DNA of 64,000 nt from Perkinsus marinus ATCC 50983. Its lineage: Eukaryota > Perkinsozoa > Perkinsida > Perkinsidae. Position 1 is the stretch's first letter, and every line of letters starts with the position of its first letter. The notes under the pieces were generated by a model, which saw nothing but the letters and a program-made list of their open reading frames with translations, had not been told where the DNA came from and did not search any database. The DNA lies in the NCBI RefSeq assembly GCF_000006405.1, contig NW_003216689.1, positions 324,616 to 388,615 on the forward strand, given 5' to 3'. A program made the position numbers and the translations under genes. Below, in pieces: positions 15,411-25,724 of the stretch.

Positions 15411-15640
15411 GCATTACACGTAAAACAGTTTTACGCCAGTGTAATTACGCGAAGCACGTGAAGTGAAGTGTAGGAAATGCGCCATTACGCGTGATCACGC
15501 AGAGCTATTACGCGTATTAAAGCGCAGTACGCGTTATGACATGTGTAAAACGTGTTTTACACTTCGCGCGGAAATATCGCGTATTATATGCGTAAAACCA
15601 TGTGAAATTACGCGTAAATACATGTTATCACGCGTACTCA
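15411..15640. repeat. Cluster of ACGCG-containing motifs and palindromes
   Basis: About 230 bp packed with ATTACGCG/ACGCGT words on both strands. It holds two strong inverted repeats: 15419-15435 (CGTAAAAC, A, GTTTTACG) and 15543-15562 (GTGTAAAAC, GT, GTTTTACAC). The style resembles MITE family B, which also has CGTAAAAC words, but I see no matching terminal repeats. It may be an unrelated transposon remnant or a protein-binding array. Confidence 0.5.
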
Positions 15641-16018
15641 GACAGCAGTCGATTATGGACTCACTTGGCACTTCTTAAATTCAAAGCTCTGCTGGATCAC
15701 AGAAACTCAGACAAAACACTTTTCAAATGACACATGCGAGTCTGTCAATCACTATGTGGAAATTGGTACTATATATCCGAAAATGAGGTAATTCTGACCT
15801 ACTTCCATCTTGCAAAGACTTCAACGGTGATCTGCCATATTAATAACATGGCAGAACCCGATTACATGGTGTTATCGGGTTCTTGAAGTTGTTCCAGGAC
15901 CTGGCGGGACTCCTCCGTGTCCTTGGATATTTCTCAAGCGGAAAGTCTCTGTTTTCAGTGCAGCGATCCCGAGGTGAAAGTTCACTGGTGCCCTATGGTG
16001 ATCTCAGATTGCATCAAG
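15641..16018. other. Non-coding stretch
   Basis: No coding frame or RNA recognised between the motif cluster and the candidate structured RNA at 16019. Confidence 0.4.
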
Positions 16019-16101
16019 TAGCCCTATGAAGGCACAGACATATTAAGCTAGGTAAGTAGCGATCGCCTGTAAGTTATAGGCTGTAACCCATGCGGGGATA
16101 G
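16019..16101 (+). ncRNA. Candidate structured RNA, copy 1
   Basis: Shares TAGCCCTATGAAGGCA and AGTAGCGATCG-type blocks with 18336-18420. A 6-bp stem GCCTGT/ATAGGC with a 5-nt loop (16065-16081) is replaced in copy 2 by a different but still paired stem, with compensatory changes at several pairs. An outer GGT/ACC pairing may enclose it. Identity unknown. The strand is assumed from the sequence as read. Confidence 0.4.
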
Positions 16102-16507
16102 GACTATCCTGCTTTCACCGACGAGAGCTGAATCTCATGTTATATTGTTGATGTATTGAATGTAATTCTCCCCCGCGTTTACCGGGAAAATCAAAACGCC
16201 AGGAACGTGCTACTCCTTTGGTGAAACCTCGACAAACATGCAAGTGGAAAGTATCGACAGTACAACTCGTGCAATCATTTCCTTGGGTTGTCACCTGCGA
16301 GTCTATTGCAAGGAGTAGGGTATTGCACCTCTCTGCACGGTAGCTATATTGCTCGACTTTAACCTTTCACATGTGTCGTTCACGAAAGAACAATCAAGCC
16401 TTCTTTCAAGGGATTGTTGTGGCCCGGGTTACAGTTCGGTCACACCCTTCTGGTGTTCGATGTTGCCCGATATTGTCATACAAGTTTCCCTCAGTGCGTT
16501 CTAGTGA
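16102..16507. other. Non-coding stretch upstream of coiled-coil gene
   Basis: No gene recognised. Probably upstream region and trans-splice acceptor of the gene starting at 16508. Confidence 0.4.
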
Positions 16508-17323
16508 ATGGCTCCATCAAATTCCGATTCGCCTGCCACCTCTGAAGATCGTGTATTTCGCGCAATTGAGAATTACTGCAAGGCAGGAGGCCTGTACAAC
16601 TCGACAATTGATGGCGAAACTTCCTCCAGAAGTGATGATGTAGACCTCGAAGCTCTGGACATGCAAGATATTCCGATAATTGATGAGGGAGAGAAGCCGC
16701 GAGGCGCGACGTCGGCGGATATCGTCGCGCTCTCAACGAACAACGCGCAGCTGAATGACTTACGTCAGCGAGTGATTCCGACACTGCTGAGAATGCAGGA
16801 GAGTATCATTCGAGATCTCGAAAAGCGCAAGCGGATGAGTGGGGGACTAAAGTGGAGGTTGCGTGCACTAGAAGCTCGACTGAAAGAAAAGGATACACTC
16901 ATAAGAGAACTTAGTGATAATGTCAAAGAACTCAGTGATGGGAAGGATTTGGTTGTTATGCAAATGAGAAAGGAAGTAGTTCAGCTGCAACAGGAACTTC
17001 GGAACAGGCGAAGCCCGCAAAGGGTGAGTCGATTCTCGGATGAGTCACCTAATGGCCAGTTCTATTGGTTGCAGCAACTGACTGTTATCAGGGGTCAGCG
17101 ATCCACGAGAGTGACTTTCGACTATGCTTCAACGATATATGGAAGTGAGTTCGCCATGCATGACATTGTGCTTCTCGTGTGATCTCCATCCTAATTCCTG
17201 GCCGCCAGAAGTTTACATTTTAGTTTACAGAAACTAGCAGCAACTCCCGCGGAGAAGTTTACTGATGCTCGTCTGGCAGACATCCAGAGTGGCTTGCGGT
17301 CTCTAGACCGCCACCTGCGGTAG
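16508..17323 (+). CDS. Coiled-coil protein, function unknown
   Basis: Exon 1 runs from ATG 16508 to 17023 and ends at a clear GTGAG donor. It starts with a Ser/Asp-rich acidic N-terminus (residues 1-75). A charged coiled coil follows (about residues 85-170, for example KEKDTLIRELSDNVKELSDG and MRKEVVQLQQELRNR). A second short exon (GSAIHESDFRLCFNDIW) and a last exon (LQKLAATPAEKFTDARLADI, ending HLR then TAG at 17321) join in phase. Total about 220 aa. No family recognised; a structural or cytoskeletal role is only a guess. Confidence 0.65.
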
Positions 17324-18335
17324 GCCATATCTATAAGAGCACTACTGAACACCTGTATCGCAACAGTATACACTATCATTACTGCAGTGCTATTTTGATA
17401 CATATGAAGTATATTCTTCAGTACACTCTTCAGAGTGAACGGTTTGTGTCAACTGCCTCCTCTATATGTCCGTTCTCTTGCGCGTTCCGCTGACAAGATC
17501 GTATTTGTCCGATATCGAGTATATCATTGGTTTTCCTACAGGGCTTGTCTCTCACCGGCGTTGCTGCCTATGGACTCCTGTTGAACCCTCCATGGCATGC
17601 TCCGTGATAAAGTATCCTCATCAAATTACGGATTGAGTTCCACTTGTCAAGATCGACAGTTACACTAAAACGTGACCACTGATCGCCAACGAGCATTGGT
17701 AACTCAACTTGGGTACCAGCTAGTTACTGGGTCCTACAGCTAGTTCCTACTGTGGAGGAAAAGCGAGAGGTGGTGTCCTGAGAAAAAATAGATATTTTCA
17801 TGGTTCTATAATAGAGCAGTGAACTCTGTAGACTGCAAGTCCAGCGACTCGACTTCGAATCTCGATATAAACTTGAGGCGTGCCCTTGGCCAGTGTGTTA
17901 TGGGTCGACACCTCCAGATGGGTGCATTTCGTCGTTTGCTGTCACCTCATTATGATGAATTCGGGGGAGCCGTGGAGGTCGTTGAGAAATGGGCATTCTA
18001 CAGGATCACTAGTCAGACCGATAGAAGCCTCAACTTCCGCGTTCTGTCCAGCGCGACGACTCTGTCCCAAATTGGGACTTCCAAGAGTGTACTAAGTGTT
18101 CCTGTGATACAAGAATTGCAACAATCTGGGTGGGTGGCGACCATGCAAAGCTCGGTAGATTTGACCGTGCTCCTCGATATTTTGAAAGAGTCCTCGTTTT
18201 GAGAGTACCGATCCTGACTTGGCAGGCGGCGCCTGCCAGGCGCTGCTCCGCGGTTCTATCTCTGAATGAGACATTTGCCCTCAAGTTCCTTTTCACGTAC
18301 CACTCCCTCTTCAACTATCAGTAAATTCCACCTAA
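17324..18335. other. Mostly non-coding; one unassigned ORF
   Basis: An ORF at 17819-18202 (plus, 127 codons) is the longest here. It has no recognisable domain and no splice context, and I cannot support it as a gene. A tRNA-Cys-like stretch near 17804-17878 fails pairing tests and is rejected. Confidence 0.35.
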
Positions 18336-18420
18336 TAGCCCTATGAAGGCAAATGTAATTCGTGCTGGGTGAGCAGCGATCGTCTCCAAATTGGGGACCG
18401 CAGCCCGTGTGAGGGTGAGA
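18336..18420 (+). ncRNA. Candidate structured RNA, copy 2
   Basis: Second copy of the element at 16019. The paired stem here is GTCTCC/GGGGAC (18382-18398) with loop AAATT. The outer GGGT/GCCC pairing is also kept. Flanking sequence is unrelated to copy 1, so the conservation is confined to about 85 nt. Function unknown. Confidence 0.4.
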
Positions 18421-19100
18421 TCAGTGTGGATGATGTGTAGTGCTCGGAGCCGGTCAGAGAGCGTTTGCCCGTTCAAAGGACCACTAAGACTGGGTAGGGC
18501 AACGAAAGTTATCACACCCGGGCATCTGGAGTTGCGAGCACTGGTTAAGACTGGAAACATAGCAGGCAATAGCGCACGGTGGAACCGTTGGAGGTGGAAT
18601 CGTGTTTTGAGAGACGTCGATTGACTTCGGTAAGTTTTCGAATCTGGTGTAGGACTTTTGTAATCTTACGCTGGGGTTCGAAATACCTAACCAAGCGTTC
18701 CACCAGTGATTTGCAAGTCCTCCAAGAGAGCGGGTAGTTTTTTTAGGAGAAGCGAAGGTGTTCAGAAGGAATACGATATTACCTCGCTTCTATACTGCAT
18801 ATATTCGCACTGCGAAGCGCCTCGCTGCGAATTTCGCAGCGAGGGCGCTTCCATTCGCAGAGCATTCCCAGACATTCAGTTCATCAACAGCAGTTCGAAG
18901 CTCGAGTTGCTATATTTTATCTTGGTAGATATAGCATGATCACTCGACCACCTTAGTGCCTTGTATCGTCCATAATGAGCCCATCTCAATAACTCGATAA
19001 CACAAAACGCACTGATTCTTAAGGCAACACACACAAGCATGCACGACATGCCACTACTAGCGACAGAGCAACGGCTTTCTAACCTGTCGTCACCTTACTA
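18421..19100. other. Intergenic with a strong hairpin
   Basis: No coding frame supported. 18815-18850 is an inverted repeat with about 17-bp arms (AAGCGC CTCGCTGCGAA against TTCGCAGCGAG GGCGCTT, one bulge). It lies downstream of the minus-strand membrane protein gene that ends at 19101. Confidence 0.5.
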
Positions 19101-20235
19101 TCAACGTTCACTGCCAAGCAGCGATAGTATGTAACTGAGCAGATGTGAGTGAGACAGTATATATGCATGCTAATGGCCTCACATGAAGAGCTGAATGATG
19201 TCAATGTAAAGGGACATGGCCGCGAAGCAATAGTCATCCAACGAGAAGCTGTACTTAGAGTGCTTACCCCCAGCGATCAATTGCGTATCATATACCAAAT
19301 ACATGGAGAAGACGAGAGCACCGATGCCTGCACATATCATTCAGTGTGGTCATTACGGAGAAGGAGCGAGACTAGACTCACCAGCGTAGACTTTGTGTAA
19401 CACTGGTGTGCTCCCAAAGAAGAGAAATAGAAGTCCGAACAACACCAGAACAAGGGTCGCTACAAAGAGGTAGGGCCCCATGCCTGAGAGCATAGAGGGA
19501 CAGGGGGAAGTACACAATTCATACCCGTGAAGTCGTGCTTGGTCTGGAAGGCATATGCAGTAAGTCCTATCACCACAATAGCGACAATACCAACGGCGAG
19601 CAACACCTAATGATAACCATGAATACGTCGTACCCGTGCAATGGATGAGTACTGAGTTGACATCATAGCGGGAAGTGATGATACCAACCATGAAGCCCTC
19701 GGCAAGGGTGAAAATGGTCAGGACCAGGTAGTTGACTGGATACCTGATATGAATGAGATCTGCCAGGATTTCGGGGGATCATAGGCCACTTCCGCATGAT
19801 AGAGGGTGCGCATATGATAGCAATCATAATGCCGAGAGTAAGGAAGACGCTGAGGTAGACCAATGCCGCAGTCTTCGGACCAACGAAGTTTTCGGGGTAA
19901 CTGCAACAACGCAATTGGTTGTCAACGAGATTAAAGGGTGGCTACAGCGCGAAGGGGGTTGCAATAGCGGCTGTGACGATCAACTGGACCGCAAGAATGC
20001 TGTATACCTGTGGGGATAGATTTATGGTATCGAAAGCGAGAACACAGACCTTTATGATGAAATTGTGGCGTACATAGGTGGGGATACCCTCAACAATTTG
20101 ATCACTTGGGTAGAACTGAGTATCGTCATAACCTGAAAAAATCTTTGCAGTGCGCTAAGATACGTTCGATCGACCTCGAGCCGCTTCTAAATCCGCACTT
20201 CCTCTCCCTAGTGTGGTTGAATCATTACGAGACAT
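19101..20235 (-). CDS. BAX inhibitor-1/lifeguard (TMBIM) family membrane protein
   Basis: Seven-TM family of ER/Golgi ion (Ca2+) leak channels that dampen cell death. From ATG 20235 (MSRNDSTTLGRGSADLEAAR) the exons join across 19-60 bp introns. They give VRHNFIIKVYSILAVQLIVT (TM1), YPENFVGPKTAALVYLSVF and FLTLGIMIAIICAP (TM2), and NYLVLTIFTLAEGFMVGIIT (TM3). Next come VLLAVGIVAIVVIGLTAYAF, then YLFVATLVLVLFGLLFLFF. The family signature follows as SMYLVYDTQLIAGGKHSKYS and DYCFAAMSLYIDIIQLF, and the end is YILSLLGSER then TGA. The signature YDTQ and the D-I-I-x-L-F end are diagnostic. The ORF is open upstream to 20382 but has no ATG there, so 20235 is preferred. A CCCACAG just upstream could be the trans-splice acceptor. 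Confidence 0.93.
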
Positions 20236-21001
20236 GTGTCCAACTAACTGTGGGTTGACTCGAAGAACTGTTCTGTTGATGAAAACCTCTCCTCCTTCTC
20301 TGCCACTCGGAGAATCATCCGGAAGCCTGTGATGTTCTCGAGGGAAACTTATTTTCAATTTTCCACGTATGGCTAGGAACACATTATTAATCAGTTTCCC
20401 ATGTAAATGTCATCATCACATTAGGAACATCATTTCCCCCATTGTGATCAAACTTACGCCGATTATGAGGGCCGCCGCCGGCAAGATGGTTCAAGACCAG
20501 CATCTTGCACTCTTGCATCTCCTCTAAATTCAGATACCGATGAATTCTCACTCGATCGTCCTATCTTCGGGAGCAGAATCGAGCCGTTCTGAACGAAGGC
20601 CAGAAGGAGTGAAGCATTCAAGAGACGAAGTCAATGGCCGCAGCCTTGGAGTAGATTAAGAACGTGATTGATGTATCGTGTATTGCCCATTGTGAGGGCC
20701 GTTTCAATTGAGTCCTACCTTCGGGGGGGCTGTCAACTGTTGGCAGAAAGTTATCCAACAGAGTTAGAAGTCACAACCGGACACATTTTTGTCGAAGCTC
20801 TACAGAGGCAAGTCTCCCTATGATTCTACACAGTCGTGGTTCACGGAGGATTTGAATTGAAGCTGAGTTTGTATGAGTTCAGTATATTAGCATTGTGGAT
20901 AATATGAGCGAGGCCACCGTGTCACCATCACCACCAGCTAGGGACTGGTCTTGGACAATGCCAAAGGATCCTGTCCGTTCACAAGGTGACTTGAGCCAAG
21001 G
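20236..21001. other. Intergenic
   Basis: No gene recognised. A CTTGAGCCAAGG word at 20987 partly resembles the reverse complement of the spliced leader, but the match is only 11 nt before an insertion (see rejected). Confidence 0.4.
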
Positions 21002-21623
21002 ATGAAACGTTCTCGAGGGGTCCTCCTCAACGAGTTCGGATTAGGAAGTTTCGCATCCTTAGAAAGTGGTGAAATATGTACATGGTCAACTACATGTGTT
21101 GGTGATAATATGAAAATTCTGAGGAAATTTTCGGAAATTTTCGTTGGTTTCTGTACACGTCCACCCGAATTCGTGTGTAAAAGTCTATAATTAGTGAGGA
21201 AACTCCCCCAAGCTCAGCTGCGGAAAGCGAAAATATTTTCCAACACTGGAGAATTAGGTTGGTAATTTTTTGCAACAGTCAGCATGCTAAAAGATAGATA
21301 TCAAGAACATCGTACGCGAAGACCTTTTCTTAGGTCTGGGTTCTGCTAAAGAGGTGCCCTTCCGGGACAGTCTCGAGGGCCCAATAAGAGGGACTCAGCC
21401 AGTGGATGAGGGTAGTCGCCTCGGACCATGACAGAGGCTAACGAGTATTATGTCGATCTCTCTTCAAGGGACCACTCCTAGCGTTGACGATATTGAGAAC
21501 GGTCTTCTCTGTGTGGACAGTCCACGGATGGTTGAGGTCGATTACAGCGTCCCGCCGGGCTACTATCGGATGATGGAGAAAATAGAAGCTCTCATAGCAA
21601 AATTGGAATTGGATACTATGTGA
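21002..21623 (+). CDS. Small hypothetical protein
   Basis: Three exons join in frame. The first is 21002-21065 (MKRSRGVLLNEFGLGSFASL). The second starts at 21334 (LGSAKEVPFRDSLEGPIRG). A 57-bp intron is removed before a last exon with TTPSVDDIENGLLCVDSPRM and VPPGYYRMMEKIEALIAKLE, ending DTM then TGA. About 100 aa, acidic, with a short C-terminal helix; no family recognised. The first intron (21066-21333) begins exactly with the terminus of a family A MITE, which therefore provides the GT donor. Confidence 0.55.
21066..21254 (+). mobile_element. MITE family A copy
   Basis: Runs from GTGGTGAAATATG through ACATGGTCAACTACATGTG and AGCTCAGCTGCGGAAAGCG to TTTTCCAACACTG. It forms the 5' two thirds of the first intron of the 21002 gene. 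Confidence 0.85.
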
Positions 21624-21867
21624 TAGCAACAGCTAAGCATGGTCGGTCTTGTGTCAGGATTTTCCCTTCGTATTTCTGAGGCGTCTTGCGTTTACTGTAA
21701 TATGACTTTGGCAGTTCTTGTTTACAATGTGTGCTACCAAAACTGGACGATATTCGGAATCGACGTATCGAGGATATGTTATTGGAGATACTACTGTGGA
21801 TGGGGACGACGTGGTAGTGGCATTACGACAACCCCTAGGGGAGGAGGCCTTTGAAGGTAGTTAGAGA

Positions 21868-22491
21868 GAATATGCATATGGTCAACTACGTATAAAAAAT
21901 CCTGGGAAATTGTTTTTGGGGTTTTTGTACATTTCTACTAGAGTTGGTGAGTGAGGAAACCACTATAGATGGGCAGAACTACGTTACGGACCGTTACGGT
22001 TCACTTTCACGATTACGCTTCAAGCCTCGTACCGCAAAATTACAGCGCCGTAACGTGTCTTACGGAGATACAGAGGACAAAACGAGGATTGATCATTCAT
22101 GTCGCCTAAATCTATTTCATGTGAATGCGAATCCGTGGATGAGGCCAGCTTGGCGGTTCCGGGCCAGCCTGGGAGTAAGACGGACGCAATTTGCAAATTA
22201 GACGAGTGGCAAATGCGAAACCAAATGTTACTCTCTCATCGGTTCGGTTGAATCCGAGCCACAAACAACGAGTTTAACAACTATTTGAGCTATCGTGGAG
22301 TGCATTACAGTGAATCTCTCTATCACAATTCTGAAAAAGCAGTTCAGCACCAACCGTAAAGTCGTACGGCCTTCCCGTAACCGTAAACTGCTTACGTTAC
22401 GCACGCCGTAACGTAAACCGTAAAAAAAACGTTACGCTGCCCATCTATAGAAACCACTGAGCTCAACTGAGGAAAGCGAACATATATTCCT
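21868..22491 (+). mobile_element. MITE family A copy split by a hAT-type MITE
   Basis: The left part (21868-21963) and right part (22450-22491) together resemble one family A copy. The middle is occupied by the insertion at 21964-22449. Confidence 0.8.
21964..22449. mobile_element. Non-autonomous hAT-type element (486 bp)
   Basis: Perfect 13-bp terminal inverted repeats (TATAGATGGGCAG at 21964-21976, complement at 22437-22449). It is flanked by a perfect 8-bp target duplication GAAACCAC (21956-21963 and 22450-22457). Sub-terminal regions are full of CGTTACGG/CCGTAACG words, as expected for transposase binding sites. There is no transposase ORF. An 8-bp duplication and a TIR with GATGGGCA are typical of the hAT superfamily. 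Confidence 0.88.
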
Positions 22492-22637
22492 CCAACACTG
22501 AGTAATGAGGTCGGTCATTGGATGTCTTGTCACAATGTCAGGTATAGAGGAGTGGTCCCAAGTCTGGTTATACTACCTCTTGCAGGGATCGGAAAAGGCC
22601 ACTACGATAGACTATCAGGTGAGTAAGGGAATCAGTA

Positions 22638-22795
22638 TGGGAAATATGCACATGGTCAACTACATGTGTTGGTGACAGTATGAAAATTTCGAGGATTTTT
22701 TTCGGAAATTCTTGTTGGTTTCTGTACTCCTATAGTTAGTGAGGAAACTCCTGAGCTCAGCTGTGGAGAGCGAACATATATTCTTCTAACACTGG
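22638..22795 (+). mobile_element. MITE family A copy
   Basis: CAGTATGGGAAATATGCAC at the left, TTCTTCTAACACTG at the right. Host gene, if any, not recognised. Confidence 0.8.
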
Positions 22796-23896
22796 AGAGA
22801 TTATTGTAGAAATCCATCTCAATCGCCTGTCTGATACTAACCCAAGTCAATAGCATTTTCAAGTCAAATTTATTTTTTTACCGAAAAATTTATTTTTTTA
22901 CCCATTTGGTTGATTTTCTACCTTTCTCGTTAACATTTTACCCACGCCTTTAATAAAATACCAAAGAAAATTAATATTATACCCGGTTTGAAAGTTTAGG
23001 ATTTTTGATCTGGCAACGCTGTAGCATTGCACATCTGTATGATGATGGTGATAACTCTGTCGTGAGTATTGGTGAACCCATTTGGTGAGGAATGAATGAA
23101 ATCTAATCTCATAACATCTCTTGTATCATCAACGACTAGCGCAGCTTGTGCTACGTCTCAGCGAAAGATATTGATGGAAGCGCAATGACATAGAATGAGG
23201 AGCAAAACTTAGAAGATCTTAGTTCAGCAGTTGCGATCATCACAAACTCTTCCCGCAGGTGATGGACATAGTCTCATTAGAAGGTAGGAAGTTACGGTTA
23301 CGTCCCATAGCAGGAACTACCAGTGCAGTAGAGGGAGCTCGAGTCATTGATATTAAGCCTTACCACACTCTTGATGCTGTTCTCTAGTCTCGACTGATGC
23401 TGTTTGTGGTTCTTGTTTGAAAAGTAAATCAACTGCGGGTAAATCGAATGCTTGTGCTCATTCGGAATCACTAATGCGAATTCCAAACTAGAGAAAAAAC
23501 TGTGTCGGTGATTTCGAAAGCCGATGAAGTTTGTATGCCTCTTTTTGAGGCACTCCGACGTGTGAAGGGAATAAAAAGAACAATGGTCGAGTATTAAAGT
23601 AAGTGGGAAGAAGGACCCAACAGGGAACTCAAAGAGCCCTCGCACAGAGCCCGCGCAGTTTTTGTGCCGCCATCGGTGATGTGCCGTATTTACACTGCCG
23701 CCCACAACCTATTCGATTATGCTACTCCAGTTGATCTCTTCGTTGCTCATTTCATCCACAGGTTTAACCTCTCGTACACTTGTCTATCTTACGTTGTCAA
23801 TTTAATAGAGCTAGAGCTGAGATCCCTTAGTTGAGCAATCTACACAATGGCGAGTCAAAACATGTCACGTAAAAAACCGTGAACGTATGACGTGAC
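22796..23896. other. Non-coding region with A/T-rich repeats
   Basis: 22866-22925 holds two near-identical AAATTTATTTTTTTACC units and more ATTTTACC words. 23553-23630 is one copy of a 78-bp repeat also found at 26716-26794. A minus-strand ORF at 23298-23705 overlaps that repeat and is not supported as a gene. Confidence 0.5.
23553..23630. repeat. 78-bp dispersed repeat, copy 1
   Basis: About 90% identical by eye to 26716-26794. It includes GAGTATTAAAGTAAGTGGGA and GGACCCAACAGG. No terminal repeats seen. Confidence 0.75.
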
Positions 23897-23899
23897 GTG

Positions 23900-25196
23900 A
23901 TGAAACTGTGTTCGTGGAACGATAACACAGACTATATTACAGCGTCGATGGCACTCCTCACCCTTTGCTTCGCCGTGGTGCACGCTATCTTCACTGGTGT
24001 GGAGGGATTGCCTAACGGCACCTATTCGTCCGATACTGCAGTAGTCCTCTTCTTTGAGGTTTCTGTCTATCTTGAAAGCTTTACTCAAGGCACTTTCGAC
24101 TTGTCTGGTATTCCGGATCCCGAATATGGTCATTTGCTTGATGTTAGAGAGGTGAAATTCAAGTTCAACGGCACCCACCTAATCCCCAATCCTCATGATA
24201 CGGATATGAACGAGTTCTTCCGAAAGTATAAACTACCCTCTCAGCAATGGTCTGCCCTTCAATATGATGAGTCAGCTGATGCGATACATGTCAACTGGAA
24301 TGGTACAATCTTTGTTTGTGAGAAAGACTCATCCAAAGATGAAAAAAGAGAGCTGGCCCAAGACGATACAGCCAATGGTGAACGGAGGCTCGGAGAGAGG
24401 TATGGTGTGGATGCTATGTTTAACATCTCTCGCCCAGAAGGCAATAGATCTTACTGGATCTATTACCCCGTCAACATCACGGCTCGCTTCATCCTTCTGA
24501 ATCTTCATTGTATGGGCTGCACATGCGAGTCCTGGAAGTATGGAAGCCGTCTGATCGACTATGCTCTCGAGTACAGGTTCATAATGTTCACTCCTTGTGG
24601 AGTGGAAAATGCATTGTATATGAAGAGCTGGAACGCAGGTTCTTGCTGTCATGCCACTTCAGCTGTCAACGACACGGAGTTCATTCAAGCTATGCTCAAG
24701 GATCCTCGCTGGAACTTGCCCGACTGGGCCCCAGTCTACGCTGTCGGGTACAGTAATGGTGCTATGCTGGCCGAAACTCTAATGTGTCACAACATTGTCT
24801 CAAGAGTTGTCTCAATCGCTGGGGTTCTTGTTCTAGAGAGAAAAACAGCTGCTTTCGGTGCCTGTGATGCAATCTTCAATTCTACTGATGATAAGAGAAT
24901 AGCCCACATCCATGGCACTGAGGATGATTATGTCCTCGTGGGGCGGCGCCTGGGTTTATCCTTTTCCTCCTGTCAGAGCCAGTATGGCAAGATGGGCAAA
25001 TAGGATGGGTTGTGACAAAACTTTCAATCGTACGAACCGTTTCGAAGGACGTTTTAAGTATCTAGATTGGCACTGCCCTTGGTCGAGGAATGTATCACTG
25101 GTTCGTGTTGAAGGCGGTCAGCATAAGTACTACCAAAGAAGAAACTTAGATGTGGCGAGCTATGCTATGCGCTTCCTCACAGCTGAGAATCCTTAG
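23900..25196 (+). CDS. Secreted esterase/PHB-depolymerase-like alpha/beta hydrolase with a frame break
   Basis: The N-terminus has a hydrophobic segment (SMALLTLCFAVVHAIF, about residues 17-33) that could be a signal peptide. Several N-glycosylation sequons follow. The hydrolase core runs from SYWIYYPVNI, LLNLHCMGCTCESW and FIMFTPCGVENALY to the nucleophile elbow GYSNG with catalytic Ser. It continues with RIAHIHGTEDDYV (acid region) and VEGGQHKYY with the catalytic His. This is the layout of poly(3-hydroxyalkanoate) depolymerase/feruloyl esterase-like proteins. The frame changes by one base at about 24935-24945, just after HGTEDDYV. The second frame continues the family (MARWANRMGC) to a stop at 25196. 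A 39-bp GT-AG candidate here does not restore the phase. It is therefore a pseudogene, an assembly error or a recoding site. An alternative ATG lies at about 23948. Confidence 0.75.
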
Positions 25197-25724
25197 GCTT
25201 GAGCCCAAGGGAGCCTCAAGACTCTTTCTGGCTCAGTCTAGTCTCAAAGTGCTCTTTTCAAAACGCTTCCCACTTTTTCTTCTCATTCGATTTTTTCAAC
25301 GTTGATAAGTTTATGATTACGATGAACATTAGCGCTGCGAGCGCTCATCTCATTCGTCTCTCAGCGCTTCCTAGTATTTGGGGCGCTGCTACCGACAACA
25401 TGTTCATCTGGGACCATCTTAATATAATATAGCGTCTTTGCGTTGTTAATAGGGTAACTTCGATGGCCTTAATCATTCAAGAATTACTTTGAAAGAGTCT
25501 GCTCAAATTAATCAAACTCGAACTCGATGCATTCATCAACCTATCGGGAGAAAGTCTCTGGAGAACTATCGAAGTGTAACCCTCACAAGACCCAACCTCA
25601 ACTAGATAATAGCTAGTACTACTAGCGAAGCCTTTGTGGTGGCTGAGAAGTTCTTTGTGACACTTATCGCTATTGTGCCGAGAGCGCCAAAATTATTTGC
25701 CCTGCATCACCCTGCATCATGCAA
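25197..25724. other. Non-coding stretch
   Basis: 3' side of the esterase gene. An ORF at 25199-25432 (plus) has no recognisable features. Nothing else seen. Confidence 0.4.

Noticed and set aside
16019-16060. SAM-I riboswitch, because of GCCCTATGAA
   Set aside because: The CGGCAACC block and the rest of the SAM-I core are missing.
17804-17878. tRNA-Cys-like sequence (CTGCAAG loop, TTCGAAT T loop)
   Set aside because: Anticodon stem has two mismatches, acceptor has two, T stem one. A GACT-GCA-AGTC hairpin competes. Not a functional tRNA.
20987-21001. CTTGAGCCAAGG, resembling the reverse complement of the spliced leader
   Set aside because: Only 11 nt match before an inserted base, on the strand opposite to the adjacent gene; expected by chance at a few percent in a window this size.
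23298-23705. 135-codon minus ORF
   Set aside because: Overlaps the 78-bp dispersed repeat, no domain, composition like surrounding non-coding DNA.
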